Source: Dillenia suffruticosa (Eukaryota > Streptophyta > Magnoliopsida > Dilleniales > Dilleniaceae). From it: a DNA stretch of 64,000 nt. The position numbers and the translations under genes were made by a program. Positions 24,001 to 35,900 of the stretch are shown piece by piece (position 1 is the stretch's first letter; every line of letters starts with the position of its first letter). The notes below the pieces were generated by a model. The model made no database searches. It saw nothing but the letters and a program-made list of their open reading frames with translations, and was not told where the DNA came from. The DNA lies in the NCBI GenBank assembly GCA_033439265.1, contig JAVTVX010000012.1:33978261-34042260 (forward strand), read 5' to 3'.

Positions 24001-25271
24001 CCACAATAGCAGAGAATGATTCTTTCCAACCTATAGTCAAAAAGGAAAAAGAATTGAGATTCGACCATGATATGCAAGAAAGCCCCTTTTATGCAAATCA
24101 ATGCACAATCAGTATTTAAATTACCAGGATGAAAAGATATCTTTGATTCTACATTCACTCTAGGAGAATTGGAAGCCAATGCCATTGGCACACCATGACA
24201 CCTCAGATGTTTAAGTAGCCGTTCGGCACCTGGAAGAGGCTTGATATTGCACCACCTACATTGACATTGTTAAAATATGTTACAATGCTTATGGTCCCGC
24301 ACAAACCAGTAAGTTTAATTATAGGCCACTTTTTCTCATCCCACAATCCCATAAGGATCAAAATAGCATAATCTCAGTAAACTAATAATAGAAACACACC
24401 CTAATGTCTAGAAAAGGAAAGGGAGAAAAAAAGGATAGATAGACTTCGCACATCAAATGCTATTGAAAGCAAAGGGGAAAGAAGAAAAGGCTGATTGAGA
24501 ATTGGCACAAACAGTTAACATATTAAGAATTTGGAGAAGGCATTTTAAGTTTCAAGAACATATATATGTACACATAGATATCAAACATTGGATGGTCATA
24601 TATTTGCATGTGCATATATACATAGATGAATCTAGTCCACAAGAATCAAACATCATCCCATTCAGAAAATCCATACTTTAACAAACCTTATTAATAATAT
24701 AACAACATGAAGTTCCTGAATCGAAAACCAGAAGCCTTCCACCATGGAACCAGGCAACTTATTATGACATCCAAAAAACACAACGGCACAAGACTAACAT
24801 CTTAGAACTATATATCCATAATGTAACATCTAAGGTTTATAGGAAGTACTGATCCGAAAAGAGTGGATTAATATCTGATATGAAGTCCTCTGTGGTACAT
24901 TGCAGCCCATAATCCTGCACAGTTATGGCAGCAGCTTCATAAGGTGTCTTCCCCACTATCTTATAAGCTGCTTTTGCATCCCACTGCTTTCCAAGCTTAA
25001 CTAAAAAGGCTTTTAAAACATCATTAACAACTCCATCTGTCAGGAAAATGAATCTTTAATTAGGAAAAGTTGTTGAGGGAATGGAAGATAGATTCATAAC
25101 TAATCTTGGAAATTAACTTTGTAAAAAGGATGTTTAAAATAGTTCATGCTTGAAGAACACTACTGCATGCAAGAAGCGCAAGGGCTGCATGGTACCTGTA
25201 TTAAGAAGGGTACCGTCCAGATCAAGGATCACACAAGAAACTAATTTCTTTGACAGCATTGCAATAGACAT
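21049..25271 (-). CDS. FHY: Bifunctional FMN hydrolase / riboflavin kinase
   Basis: Ten exons join in phase: 25271-25196, 25036-24850, 24255-24125, 24030-23961, 23866-23801, 22761-22607, 22515-22420, 21595-21444, 21367-21284 and 21198-21049, giving 388 residues, close to the ~380 of Arabidopsis AtFMN/FHY. The N-terminal half is a HAD phosphatase: DLDGTLLNT (nucleophile D17, D19), the LASNSPR region, and KPSPDIYFEAA...VIEDSLPGVSAGKAAGM with the acidic Mg2+ motif. The C-terminal half, from about residue 240, is riboflavin kinase: GPVIKGYGRGSKVLGIPTAN has the PTAN motif. The enzyme phosphorylates riboflavin to FMN and also hydrolyses FMN, so it sets the flavin cofactor balance. Intron 7 carries a SINE and intron 5 an Au-SINE relic. 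Confidence 0.95.
22188..22342 (+). mobile_element. tRNA-derived SINE with 15-bp target site duplication
   Basis: The flanks aatgacaaaaaacta (22188-22202) and aatgacaaaagacta (22328-22342) differ at one base. The 125-bp body begins ccaaggaccttcagg. It contains an A-box-like tggtagtgaggg and, about 30 bp on, a B-box-like agtttgagccc, then ends in an A-rich tail (aacaaaaagaaaagaaac). It lies in intron 7 of the FMN hydrolase/riboflavin kinase gene, antisense to it. I cannot assign a named family. Confidence 0.7.
23520..23578 (-). mobile_element. Eroded Au-SINE relic
   Basis: The + strand shows gcagaggctgtttccat, then a degraded B-box region and ccctggtcaaaagagagcaa. This follows the reverse complement of the Au SINE 5' half (AGAGGCTGTTTCCA, then the GGTCACAAGG-like block). 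The 3' half and target duplications are not recognisable. It is in intron 5 of the FMN hydrolase/riboflavin kinase gene. Confidence 0.4.
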
Positions 25272-26446
25272 TTTAATGATTATATGATGCAATGCTCATG
25301 TAAAAATTTTGCTTATCAGCACCACGAACCTGCAAACAGAAAAATCAACAAAATTGAGTGAGTGAAATTACATAAAGACAAAACTTTCATATAATAGTTT
25401 TATGCTACATTTCAATTCAAGGACACATGCACTCTTGTGGTCACGTGCACCTGTTTCAACCTGCAACTGCAAACTTGCTGCTTAGAATTTTGCTATCATC
25501 TCCTAATTCCATATATACTTGCTAGCACCATATTAGACACATAACTAGAAATATGTGCAACAAGCCATTGGATACTAATGCAGCACAGGGAAGAAACGTC
25601 ATTGATCTTCCCTGAAAGGAAGAAGTATGTGCTTGATCCTATAGAATGAAGACAGGAACTTAGGAAGAATGGAGAAGTATGAGGGAAAGGCATTTCCTTT
25701 GATTGCTGGGAAGGAAAGATGAAAGGAAGGAAACTCAAATTTCCATCCTTCCTACCCTTTTACTTTCCTTCCACACACAATTCTCTCCCTCCCTTCCCTT
25801 CAACCAAACAATGGGAGTGAAAAACCAATCCCTCCCTTTCCTTCACCTCTTCCTTTCCATCCCTTTCTCCTTTCTTTTATTTCCATCTTGACATTAGTGA
25901 AGTCCAAGTTTACTGTGCATGCTATCAAAGAGGTGACAATCCCCTTCCAATCTGCAATTTCTGGGCAGTCATCGGGTGGTGGGTCCCATTTATATGCAAG
26001 TATATTCACCAAGTCAGCTCAACTATGCTGATTGCAATCAATCTGCCCACTCCTTGCACGTGTTTAAGGTATGGCCAAAAAAAAAAAGGTTGGCAAAGTG
26101 TGATCACTGATCACATTAGTGCAAGGGCAGATGAAACCTATATATTTGGAAATTGGAGAAAGATATGAACATCTTGACAGATATGAACAGGGAAATCAAG
26201 CACAAAATGCACAAGAATATCGGAAAGCGAGACAAAAAAAGGAGGCAAATACTCTCGGTGGAGCGGTCAAGTTTAAAGATTTCGATCAACCTTCCATGAG
26301 TCCTTGAAAGACAGAGATTAGATGACCATTGCAATCAACCAAATCATTGTTCTTAATCACGGTAAGGTTGCCATGGTTTTGGTTTAATCCATCCACTTTC
26401 GTCCCCAATTTTAGGGTCAAAGGTAACCAAATTCCCTTGCATTCCC

Positions 26447-26484
<38 letters not shown>

Positions 26485-26960
26485 TTTAAGAAAACCGGAT
26501 TATTATGAGCCGGAATGAGTTCTAAGTCATCGTTAATATATACAACTGAGTTCAAGAATCTTCTCCACGGGGTGTAGAGGTGCTACCAACGTAATTCAAG
26601 CTTAAACCACTAATGACAATTACTTCCCTATCTGGTGAAGGTGGCAGAGACAAAAAGGGCATGCCATTTTCATCGAAAGGCCGAACGAGAATGGGTTGAA
26701 CAAGAAAAAAAGAAGTCTTACCAGTAGCCACTGGCAAAAACCTATGGTTCGAAAACTTAATTTCGGCAGGAAGTAACCTTGCACATCGACAGAGAAATCG
26801 ACAGAGAAAATTATTACCCCCAAAACATCCAATTCTGAGACCTCGTCCAAATTGCAGCTCCCAAATATGTATACGCGAGAATGTGCGTGTGTGAGACAGA
26901 GAGGGAGAGGAGAGAATATAGTAGTAACGAATGGCATCTAAAGCCAAATGTGTGCGAGAG
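25272..26960 (-). promoter_or_regulatory. Leader and promoter region of the FMN hydrolase/riboflavin kinase gene
   Basis: A 3' splice site (TTTGCAG/GTTCG) at 25330 and a donor (CTACTG/GTAAGA) at 26722 suggest that the 5' UTR is split by an intron of about 1.4 kb, with the first exon upstream of 26722. The spliced leader has a stop in frame before the ATG at 25271, so no N-terminal extension is expected. This is inferred from splice motifs only. Confidence 0.4.
25686..25890. repeat. Purine arm / pyrimidine arm inverted region, possible MITE
   Basis: A purine-rich arm (about 25686-25732: ggaaagg..., gggaaggaaagatgaaagga) is followed by two pyrimidine-rich arms (25744-25800 and 25830-25890) separated by caaccaaacaatggg. 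The arms are roughly inverted copies. This resembles short palindromic MITE-like elements with purine/pyrimidine arms, but no target duplication was found. Confidence 0.35.
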
Positions 26961-27014
26961 AGAGGGAGAGAGAATAGAGAATATAGCAGAAACGAATGGC
27001 ATCTAAACCCAAAT
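26889..27014. repeat. Tandem duplication of about 61-65 bp
   Basis: Two adjacent units (26889-26949 and 26950-27014) share a GA-rich first half and the block aacgaatggcatctaaa followed by ccaaat. They lie at the presumed transcription start side of the FMN hydrolase/riboflavin kinase gene. Confidence 0.8.
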
Positions 27015-29640
27015 GTGAATATGCGAACCTAAGGATTTAATAAGCCAAATTACCTTTAAGAACTACAAATGCAAAGTAATTACTGTTAAGGATAACTATT
27101 CTTTTCCATTTATGATGCAGATTCCAATTCGAAAATACATTTAAAGAAATTATTTTCAAACTATTTTTACTTAATACGGTTTAATTAATCATGTCATAAC
27201 CATCATACAACCATATCAGTGATATATCATGATTTTGATTTGATTGACCAAATATATGAAAAAATGGAATTTTTATTTAGAAATTCATGTTCCGATTATT
27301 CAATTTCTTTTTTTGTTAAAAAAAGAATTTTACGTTTTCTTTAAATAATACAAAATAAGTCCAAAAAGAGAAAAAAAAAACTGTTACAACCCAAAAAAAA
27401 AGCCAAAAACAAATTTATGTATTATGACATGAAAAAAGTGTAAAGATTATGTTATCATAAAAAAATATATTTTATGAATATCGACAATATCATCATAAAT
27501 GTAATAAAAAATTTTAATTTTCAATTATTAACTAAATTAAAAATAAAAAAAATCAAACCAGATTATTTAAAAATAATTCAGTTTTGATTATTAAAAATCA
27601 AATTTAGGAAAATCAAATTGAATTTATATTTCTTATTTGGTTTGAATTAGTTATTCGATTATAATCATATAGTGTTTACCCCTACTATTTTCAATCAAAA
27701 GAATTTGATTGGCGAGTTAAATTTTTTATCACAAATAAATTAAAAATAACCATGAACAAAAAATCAATTATATTTTAATTTCATAATTAAGATATTCTAC
27801 ATTTATTGATGATTTAATTTTTTTAAATTTCAATATGTGATTTTTTTATTTAAGAAAATGTTTTTTTATTATTTCATATATTTTAATTGAATGAACACAC
27901 TTTGGTGTTTCTCTCTATGTATAATTATCTTTTTCTCTTTCTATTTTATTAGTGGGAAAATTAAATTCAATTTTTTTTATCTTCTGTTGCAACTATTATT
28001 CTTTATGTTTTTTTTTATTAATTTATGGTTTTTTATTTTAATGGAGAGAAGAGAGAAAGAAAGAGGAATGAAAAGAGGAATAATAAAGAGAAATAAACAA
28101 TGAAAGGAAGTATATATATAAGAAGAAAATTTTGAAACAAAGACAAAATTTTGCTTCGGCAAAATGCAGAAATTAGATTATCTTTAATAGGAATTACGTT
28201 TGCTTCGGCATCTGTGAAATAAATTTCATCAATTAATAAACCATCGATGGAAGAATGGACGCGGGGCATTTTTTTGTGGCTGCTTCCCTGCGGGTTGGAT
28301 TCGTTTTGCCTTGGGAAGGGTATCGTTTTTGTCTGGCGCACGGCATTTTGTCGTTTGGATTTTGCCTTTCCATTTGTTAACTTGTAATTTTTTCTTTCGA
28401 TATCGATATACAAATTTTATACGATTAAATTAATTTAAATATTATAAAATTTATTTTAAAAATTGACTTTTTTAAATAGACTTAAACTCAAAACCCTCGA
28501 TTAAGAAATATAATATCTAATCACTTAATTCAAAAAAATTTAATTTATATAATCATTTTATACGAGAATTTTTATATAAAATTATGATCAAAGATAATTT
28601 TATAATAAACAAATAAAAAAATAGTTAGAGCCGAGAGCAAGGTTTTTAAATAAATTAATAAAAAATTAGACAATTTTATTTTTTAATTTCAAAATCATAT
28701 TGTGTCTAATACCGTCTGATGCTAGTCGACAAAATGGTATCGTTATAACAATATCCTAAATCAAAAAAACATAATGATATTTGATATTTTATGATATTTT
28801 TTAAATAATAAAAAGTTTTGCTTACAGTTTTTATATATAAAAATTATTTTGAGAAAATATTGCTTATGCCATGGCAACCTTCCACGATATAAACGAATCC
28901 CATGCATTTTTGAGTTTGCAAAAGCTTCCTTCTTCCCCTTTTGGGGGGGTTAAAAAAGGAGAGCATATTGTTTTCTTTTGCTTCTGATTTATCTGCCCAT
29001 GCTTTCCATTATGTTGGTATATATTCGATTTGTCTATTTATTTTTAATTTATTTCACGAAAAAAGATTTTAAGTTAAATTACTTTCATATAATATTTTTA
29101 AATAATTTATTTTAAGTTATTGATTTTTTATTATATATTAAAGTACGGATAAAATTAAAAAATCAGAAATTCTAATTTTGAAAGAATTAACCAATCAAAT
29201 ACCAGATATAGTAACGATATCCATTCTAATATACTAAACCAAATAGTTAAATTAAAATGATTCTATCAATTCTGATTTTAGAATTTATGATTCTGATTCC
29301 GATTTTCAGAACCGAACCTATTAATAATTATAGATGCATTGTCGTTAATAATACAAAAATTATTTGAATGGGATGATTTTGAAAATTTTTTGTGCCTAAT
29401 ATTACATATAGCTCAATTATCATTGGATCTAATAAAATAAAAGACTTACTTTTTATTTTTTTTTATAATTTAAAGGAAATTTAACATAAATTTAAATCAA
29501 ATTTAATAAAAAATTAATTTGATTTTTATATTCAACATCCAATTGAGTTTCCAACGTTCTTGTTCTTGTTCTTTTTCTTGTTCATATAATTCAATCATTT
29601 TGGGGGGCAAAACTGAGATTTAATTCAATATTTAGACACG
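27015..29640. other. AT-rich spacer between divergent genes
   Basis: The spacer separates the minus-strand FMN hydrolase/riboflavin kinase gene from plus-strand APC4. No gene or RNA is supported. 27520-27690 has a tttggtttgaattag stretch ending gtttacccctac, which resembles one end of a hAT-type MITE, but the partner end was not found. 28160-28380 is less AT-rich but holds no recognised coding sequence. Confidence 0.4.
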
Positions 29641-29776
29641 TCGTTGCTCATTTTGTTTTTCAAAATTTTCCCTTTTAATTTAGAAAGGGGGGAGAGTATT
29701 AAATTTCAAAATCCCGCCCGCGTCTCATCCAATCACCATTTTTCCAAACCCCAAAACCCCATCTCTCTCTCTCTCT

Positions 29777-29871
29777 ATGGAAACCGACGAACCTCAAAGA
29801 TTTCTTCCTTTTCAACTCCAGTTCGACAAACCGGTTGCCTCTCAGGTCTCCCTCTCCCTCCCTCCCTCCCT

Positions 29872-29942
<71 letters not shown>

Positions 29943-32900
29943 TCTGAACAATTATTGTTTTTGGGCAGATCAAAATCGCAGAATGGAATCCGGAAAAGGA
30001 CCTGCTGGCTATGGTCACCGAAGACTCCAAGATCGTGCTTCATCGATTCAATTGGCAAAGACTCTGGACAATCTCTCCAGGTTATTCTCATTTTCTTCCC
30101 CGTTTTCTATTTCTTTATACCCATTGAACTTTGAGGGGGTTATCATATGATTGAATTTCACTTCGCCACTTTGGATTTTAATTAGTCGAAGTAAGTTCTC
30201 TTACTTCAGTCATTAGTGCTTGTCAATGTATTAGTGTGGTAATTTAGTTGAAACTGGAAAAGCATTTACGCTTTTTGCGCCCGAAGTTCTCATTTCGGCA
30301 TATTTTTCTTGAGTTTGTTGCCACGGCAAGTTGTTAATCTGTGAATCAGTTTGGATAATAACTGAATTTTGAAATTGGTGTTCATTGTGTCTAATTGCTA
30401 TCCTGGACATTGATTCTCGCTGCTGAAATAGTTGTTTGCAATCTGAGTTTGCTGATGAGGTGTTTGACAGTTGGCTTGTGAAAAGTGATTCAAGGATAGT
30501 AGCGGGTATTGTGTTTCAGCTTTCCTTGCTAGATGAATTGCATTCAAAGATTTGAAAATCACAACTGAAATTTATAGAAGTTTCTTTGAAGTTTGAAGAA
30601 AATTTCTTGCTATTAATACTTGAGGATTATGAAGCTCTGTGGTGTTGCTTGGCATATCTTTCAGTGATTTGCAACATATAGGTGTAGTTGGCTTATTCCC
30701 AAAAATCTGTACAAAGTATTGGGTTAGTAGAATCCTGGGTTTCTCTTGTTATAACAAAGTTATACTGTTTCACTTCAGTGTTGCAATCCTAGTGATGACT
30801 AAATTTTCCAGGAGTGGCCTCATTGCACGGTATAGAGTCATGCCTAATTAATAGTGGGAAACAGCATGCAACTTGGGAAGGGCTGTATCTGGAGTTGTAT
30901 ATGATGAGTATCACGTAAGTAGAGCACGAGTCTACTCTCATGCTAGTTCTGGTATTGGCCCTATGTAGTCATGCTACATGCATGCATTTAGATCAGGAAT
31001 TCCAGAGTTAAATGATAGCACTGATTTTATATTTTTTGCTTTCATTAAGGTCAGTAATGATGATTTTATATGAATGATCAAAGAGGAATTGAATGAGAAG
31101 TAAGTTGGAATTTTATTGCTCAAAGAATTAACAGCATTTTGTAATGGAGAATACAATAAATGTTCATGGAGATTTCTTTTTACACAGCCCTCCTATTTAT
31201 AAGGAAAAGAAGGGGGAACAAAGGAGAGGCAACAAGAGAAAGAGAGGGACATAACAGTCCCTTCCCAATGGCTAGGAAAACTAGCTGTTGGACAAATTCC
31301 AATGGCTAGTTTTCACTAGCTGTTGGGGACTTCAACGGCTGGCTCTTGTTGACTGATGAAGCCCTTTGAATGGGCCCAAACGAGGGCCATAAGCTCCCAG
31401 GAAGATGGGCAGAAAGATCTAGAAAGGGCCGGACCAAAGGTAGCTTGGAAAGGGCTTGAATTTGGGCTGGAAGGAGGATGGTTCAGAAATTTTCTGGGCA
31501 GCAAGCTGAGCTATTCTTCTGGACTGTTGTTCTTGTGTTTGAAGAGAGGCTTGTGTGTGATATTTCCAACAAGTAATTGAGAGAGCCGTGGATTGTATCT
31601 TCAGTTGTGGTAGCTTACAAAGTATATATAAGCAGACTTGGCCATGACCCAACAAGCATATTTTGTGAATATAATGTGAATCTGCACTTCAAACAACATA
31701 AATTATTTGAGAGTGAGGACTAGACCTGAGTATGGACCAGGCATGCGTGGGCAATTTTCCTGATTTTTATTTTAAATTTGTCCCAGCAAGGCTCAAATTT
31801 TCTGGGCAGGGCCTAGGCTTTAGGTCCCCCTTCAAAAACCCAACTTGACCTGGAAATGGCCCAGCCCTGTTTGGGCCGGGTCCCTTTTTTCAATGATATT
31901 TCTTAATAAGCCTGGCCACACCTGGCCCATGTCGGGTCTAGTGAGAACTGTGTACAATTGCTCCTCCAAATTTAGGTAAACTAATGGTTCATTGAGTTTA
32001 GTGCTTTCTGCTGGATTGGTTTTTTGGAGGCCTAGCTTTCTGTTTTACCGTGATTGCTTTGATATTTGAAGTCCTTTTCCTTTGATAGTTATGCTACAGG
32101 GAATTCACGTAATATTGCAATTTCCATGTTAATTATTAAGACCCAGTTCTTTTCTACATATTGTTAAATGATTTAAACTATGTGATATAGACATGTTATA
32201 TGCATTACTGGTCTGTTGAGTTGTTGAACCTAGCAAGGTGCACAGTTAATGGTGGAGAAGGCGAGCCTGACTCTGGTTCTTTACTGCTCCAAAATTTGAA
32301 TGTGTCCATTTTCTTATCATCTGCCTATTAGAATTTGATTGTCATCCTATGTGGAAGGGCATGCTGTGTACTTGTCATTATTCTCATGCGTACTGCTATG
32401 GTGGAATCTGTTCTGACAACTCATTTGATAGCTTAATGCTTGCTCTTTGCTGATATTCTCTTCCATATAGGTAAATGTGTAACATCATTATGTTGGCGTC
32501 CTGATGGAAAAGTAATTGCAGCTGGGCTGGAAGATGGGGCCATATCATTGCATGATGTGGAAGTGAGTTTCTTAAAGTTGTATTTCATACAGATACCTTA
32601 GATCTGAGTGGTAGTTTTGTCTGTTATATGATAAAATCTTCTCATATTTGCTTACAAAGGGCTCCTGGTAGCCTCTAAATAAGTTTCTGTAGTTCTAATT
32701 TTCCCCTGAAGCAGGTTCACACGTTCTCTTTTGAGTGAAATAATGTTGGAAGTAGAGAAAATTTTTGAAAGATTTATGGGTATATCAAATTGTATCTAAA
32801 AGAATCAGTCATTCTTCGTGATGTTTTCATATGCAATGCTAATTTGAGGGGTTTTTGTTTATCTATATATTCCTGCACCGATCCTCTTCTCCTTAATGTT

Positions 32901-35900
32901 GAAAGGATATGACTCAAATATAAAGTTATTTATGTCTATCTTGGTTGACTTGAAGGCATTCATTGCAATGAGGAAATCAAAACTTGTTTATTTCTTCTTA
33001 GACTTTTGAGTCAATAATAACAAGGTCCGGCAAAATGTTGGTCCAAGTATTGAATGAAATCAGAACATTGCTGGCCTCTTTGTGCAGCTATCTGTGCCCA
33101 GTTGCAGTTGTGTTTAGTGGTCAAACGGAAAGCGAATATGTTTCATCTTCTTGCTGACTGGTTGAAACTAATGTCAGATCTACCATGAGGCCAAAGATCT
33201 TAAATTTGCAACTCCACAAGGGAGTAGCTAATTGTAGAGAAGGTCACCAACACTTTCTCTCTCATTGCTTCCTAGAAATTCTTCCTTCCCTTTCTCTCTT
33301 CTCCGTGGGGATTATTCCTCTCTCGTAACCAAGAAAAGTAAGATTATGAATTTAAAATGTTCTTGTGCCACACCTGTTTTCTTGAGGTTTGATGTTTGAT
33401 GTTTGATGTTTGATTCATGGATCCAATATCAAATGGTAATGGTAATGTTTCTTAAATATGTTCTGGGCATCATTTTGCAATGTGTTGTGAAGTTTCTTGT
33501 AAAAATTTGTCCGTATTTGTAAATGTAATTTGTTTTGATATTGCAGAATGGAAAGCTATTGAGAAGAACAAAATCACACGCTGCTGCTGTTGTCTGTCTT
33601 AACTGGGAGGAGGAAGGGCAACTAGTTTCGGTAAGCATTTCTATGTATTCCTTTTTCTTTCATTTTATCTAATAGTTAAAGCCTCTTAAGTGTGTAGATG
33701 GGAGACACAGAGCAACAAAGAAAATCTGGACCCAAGATAAATAGTACTCCAAAAATAATAGCAAATATAAGTGTATGTCATGCTGTTGTCAGTAAGTGCA
33801 ACAGGTGACTAACAATGAGATTTTGGGTTGGCCTGTAATATGTTGATTTATATGTGATGATAGATTACATCACTGGTTATTCTTTTCGATTAGCTCCTTA
33901 ACTTATAGCACAATACAATTGTTTGGTGTCATACTTGTGTTCACGTATTTCTATGACAAACATGACTCTGACTTAGATGAATTATATTTATATTTAACTC
34001 TCTCATAACATGATGTGCTCTTTTCACCCATGAAACCTGGTTGGCTCTTTTAATTTCTTCACCGTTATGTATTAAGGCTAATAGTTTGTTTGCCTTTGCT
34101 GCACTAAATTACTGGGTTAACGTAAACAGCATTTTTGTCACCAACAAGTAACGATTCTTGCAAACTTGGAATATTCTGAAATCATCTCAAACCTCTTTTA
34201 ACCATTTTACTTCTAGAAACGTTTCTTCACAATTCTCACAGACTTGTCGTCTTTCAAAATTTTTCAAAATTTTCCCTTTTCAAATCATTTACGCTCTTCA
34301 TACATGGATTCTTCCGGTTCAAGCTTCATTAGTCTATTACAATTAACTGGCATTTTTGATGATTCTAATTTCCACCCCTATTTGTTTTTAATTAAGAATC
34401 AGGATGAATATAGTAATGTCTCAGCTTATGAAGACCGCACTTCTCGTTTCTTCCCTCCTGCTCCACGAGTTCCCCGGACGCCTGGACTGGTTTCTGGAGA
34501 TGCCAGCTTCACAGATGATGGTGAAGATTCATTTCTGCAGCTATCAAATTCTTCACATCAGCGGTTTAATATTCTGTGCAGTGGAGACAAAAAAGGAATT
34601 ATTTGCTTCACTATATTTGGAATTTTTCCCATAGCAGAAGTGGTAAGTCATAATCTGAAAGCATTGTTCGGAATTTTTCTGTGGTTGTTTCCAATTTATT
34701 CAATGACATGCTCAGCTAGGAAGGCTCTAAAACTTTTTTCTTGTAGTGCTCGTCTTTGGGTCGAATCACATAATTCTTTTATTATTCTTGGCATTTTTTT
34801 TTGGGCGAGGCGGGATGGAGGGAGGGATAGTAAGAGTCACCCAGTGTGGTGAGTACCGATATCACTATATTTAGGTTTGCCATGTGCAATTCGGTAGTCA
34901 ATGTCCCCATAGGATAGGGTTAGGACAGAATCCAGACAAAAGCTTAAGGTTTCCTTGTGTCATGTGCTTAACAGTTTATTCCTGTTGGTGTTTTGGCCAT
35001 TTCCTATGATGTATTTGCACATATGAGGGAACAAGAGTCAAAACAATAGTCCAATGAGAACTATGCAGCAAAGAGAAGCAATAGCAAGTTCATGTCCTCG
35101 ATCTTTCCTAGTGAGTGTCTTCAATATGTTCTGCCCTTTTGATCGTTTGGTTACTTCTCTGATATATATTCAAGAACATGAATTGGTTGTTATCATATTT
35201 TCCGTCATACTATGTTGACATTGGACTGAGCTTTGGATGACACCTAGATATCATGCATGAGTCATCTCACTACTTATATGTTACAGCTTGGGATTTACAC
35301 TTCTGTGCCAGTGGAGGATTAGCTGTCCAGGGCTTAAAACCTGTATTGGCAATTATATCCAAATGACTATGTTTTGAATGGAATAATCACAGTTTGGTGT
35401 TAGTATGGCCTCTTTCTTTATTTAAAGGTTTAATTGTCGACTCCATTGCTGGGCTATTAGGACCATTGTTAACTTATTATGTGACATGTTCATCTCTGAC
35501 TTTCTTTTCCAATCTGGTTAATGTATAACAGTTGTGAAGTATTTCGACTATAACTGGCATAAACATATTATCTTCTTACACGCATGTTGATGCAAATGTT
35601 CTGCCAGAATATACACAAGGTCTCGCTTCCTACACCACTCATGGGAATCCAGCATGATTGCCAATTACTTAGTGCATCCATATACAAGGTAATTCATATT
35701 GATCTGGATGACCGTTTTAGGGCTCCAATTCTTAATTAGAGTTTCCTTTTATGTCTACTCGAGAGGTATGTTTCAGGTCCTGATAAGACACACACAATGT
35801 TGAACATGCATCTGTGTACTTTATGGGGTTATATGTATGTTTCATTTGCCATGGCAGAATTATTGTCAATGCTCAAACAGAAACAAGTATCATAAAATTA

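Noticed and set aside
26552..26947. A 131-residue minus-strand frame upstream of the FMN hydrolase/riboflavin kinase gene
   Set aside because: It spans a good donor (26722), has no recognisable domain, and would be out of frame with or stopped before the known start. It is treated as leader.
28033..28413. A 126-residue minus-strand frame, considered as an organelle-derived insert
   Set aside because: I could not match it to any plastid or mitochondrial gene, and half of it is low-complexity Phe/Leu/Ser from AT-rich DNA.
29699..30150. Overlapping frames of 130-168 residues around the APC4 start
   Set aside because: They read through exon 1, the (CT)n intron and exon 2 in wrong frames. The spliced APC4 frame explains the coding signal.
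34244..34852. A 202-residue frame treated as its own gene
   Set aside because: Its middle is APC4 exon 5 (34397-34642). The rest is flanking intron without similarity.
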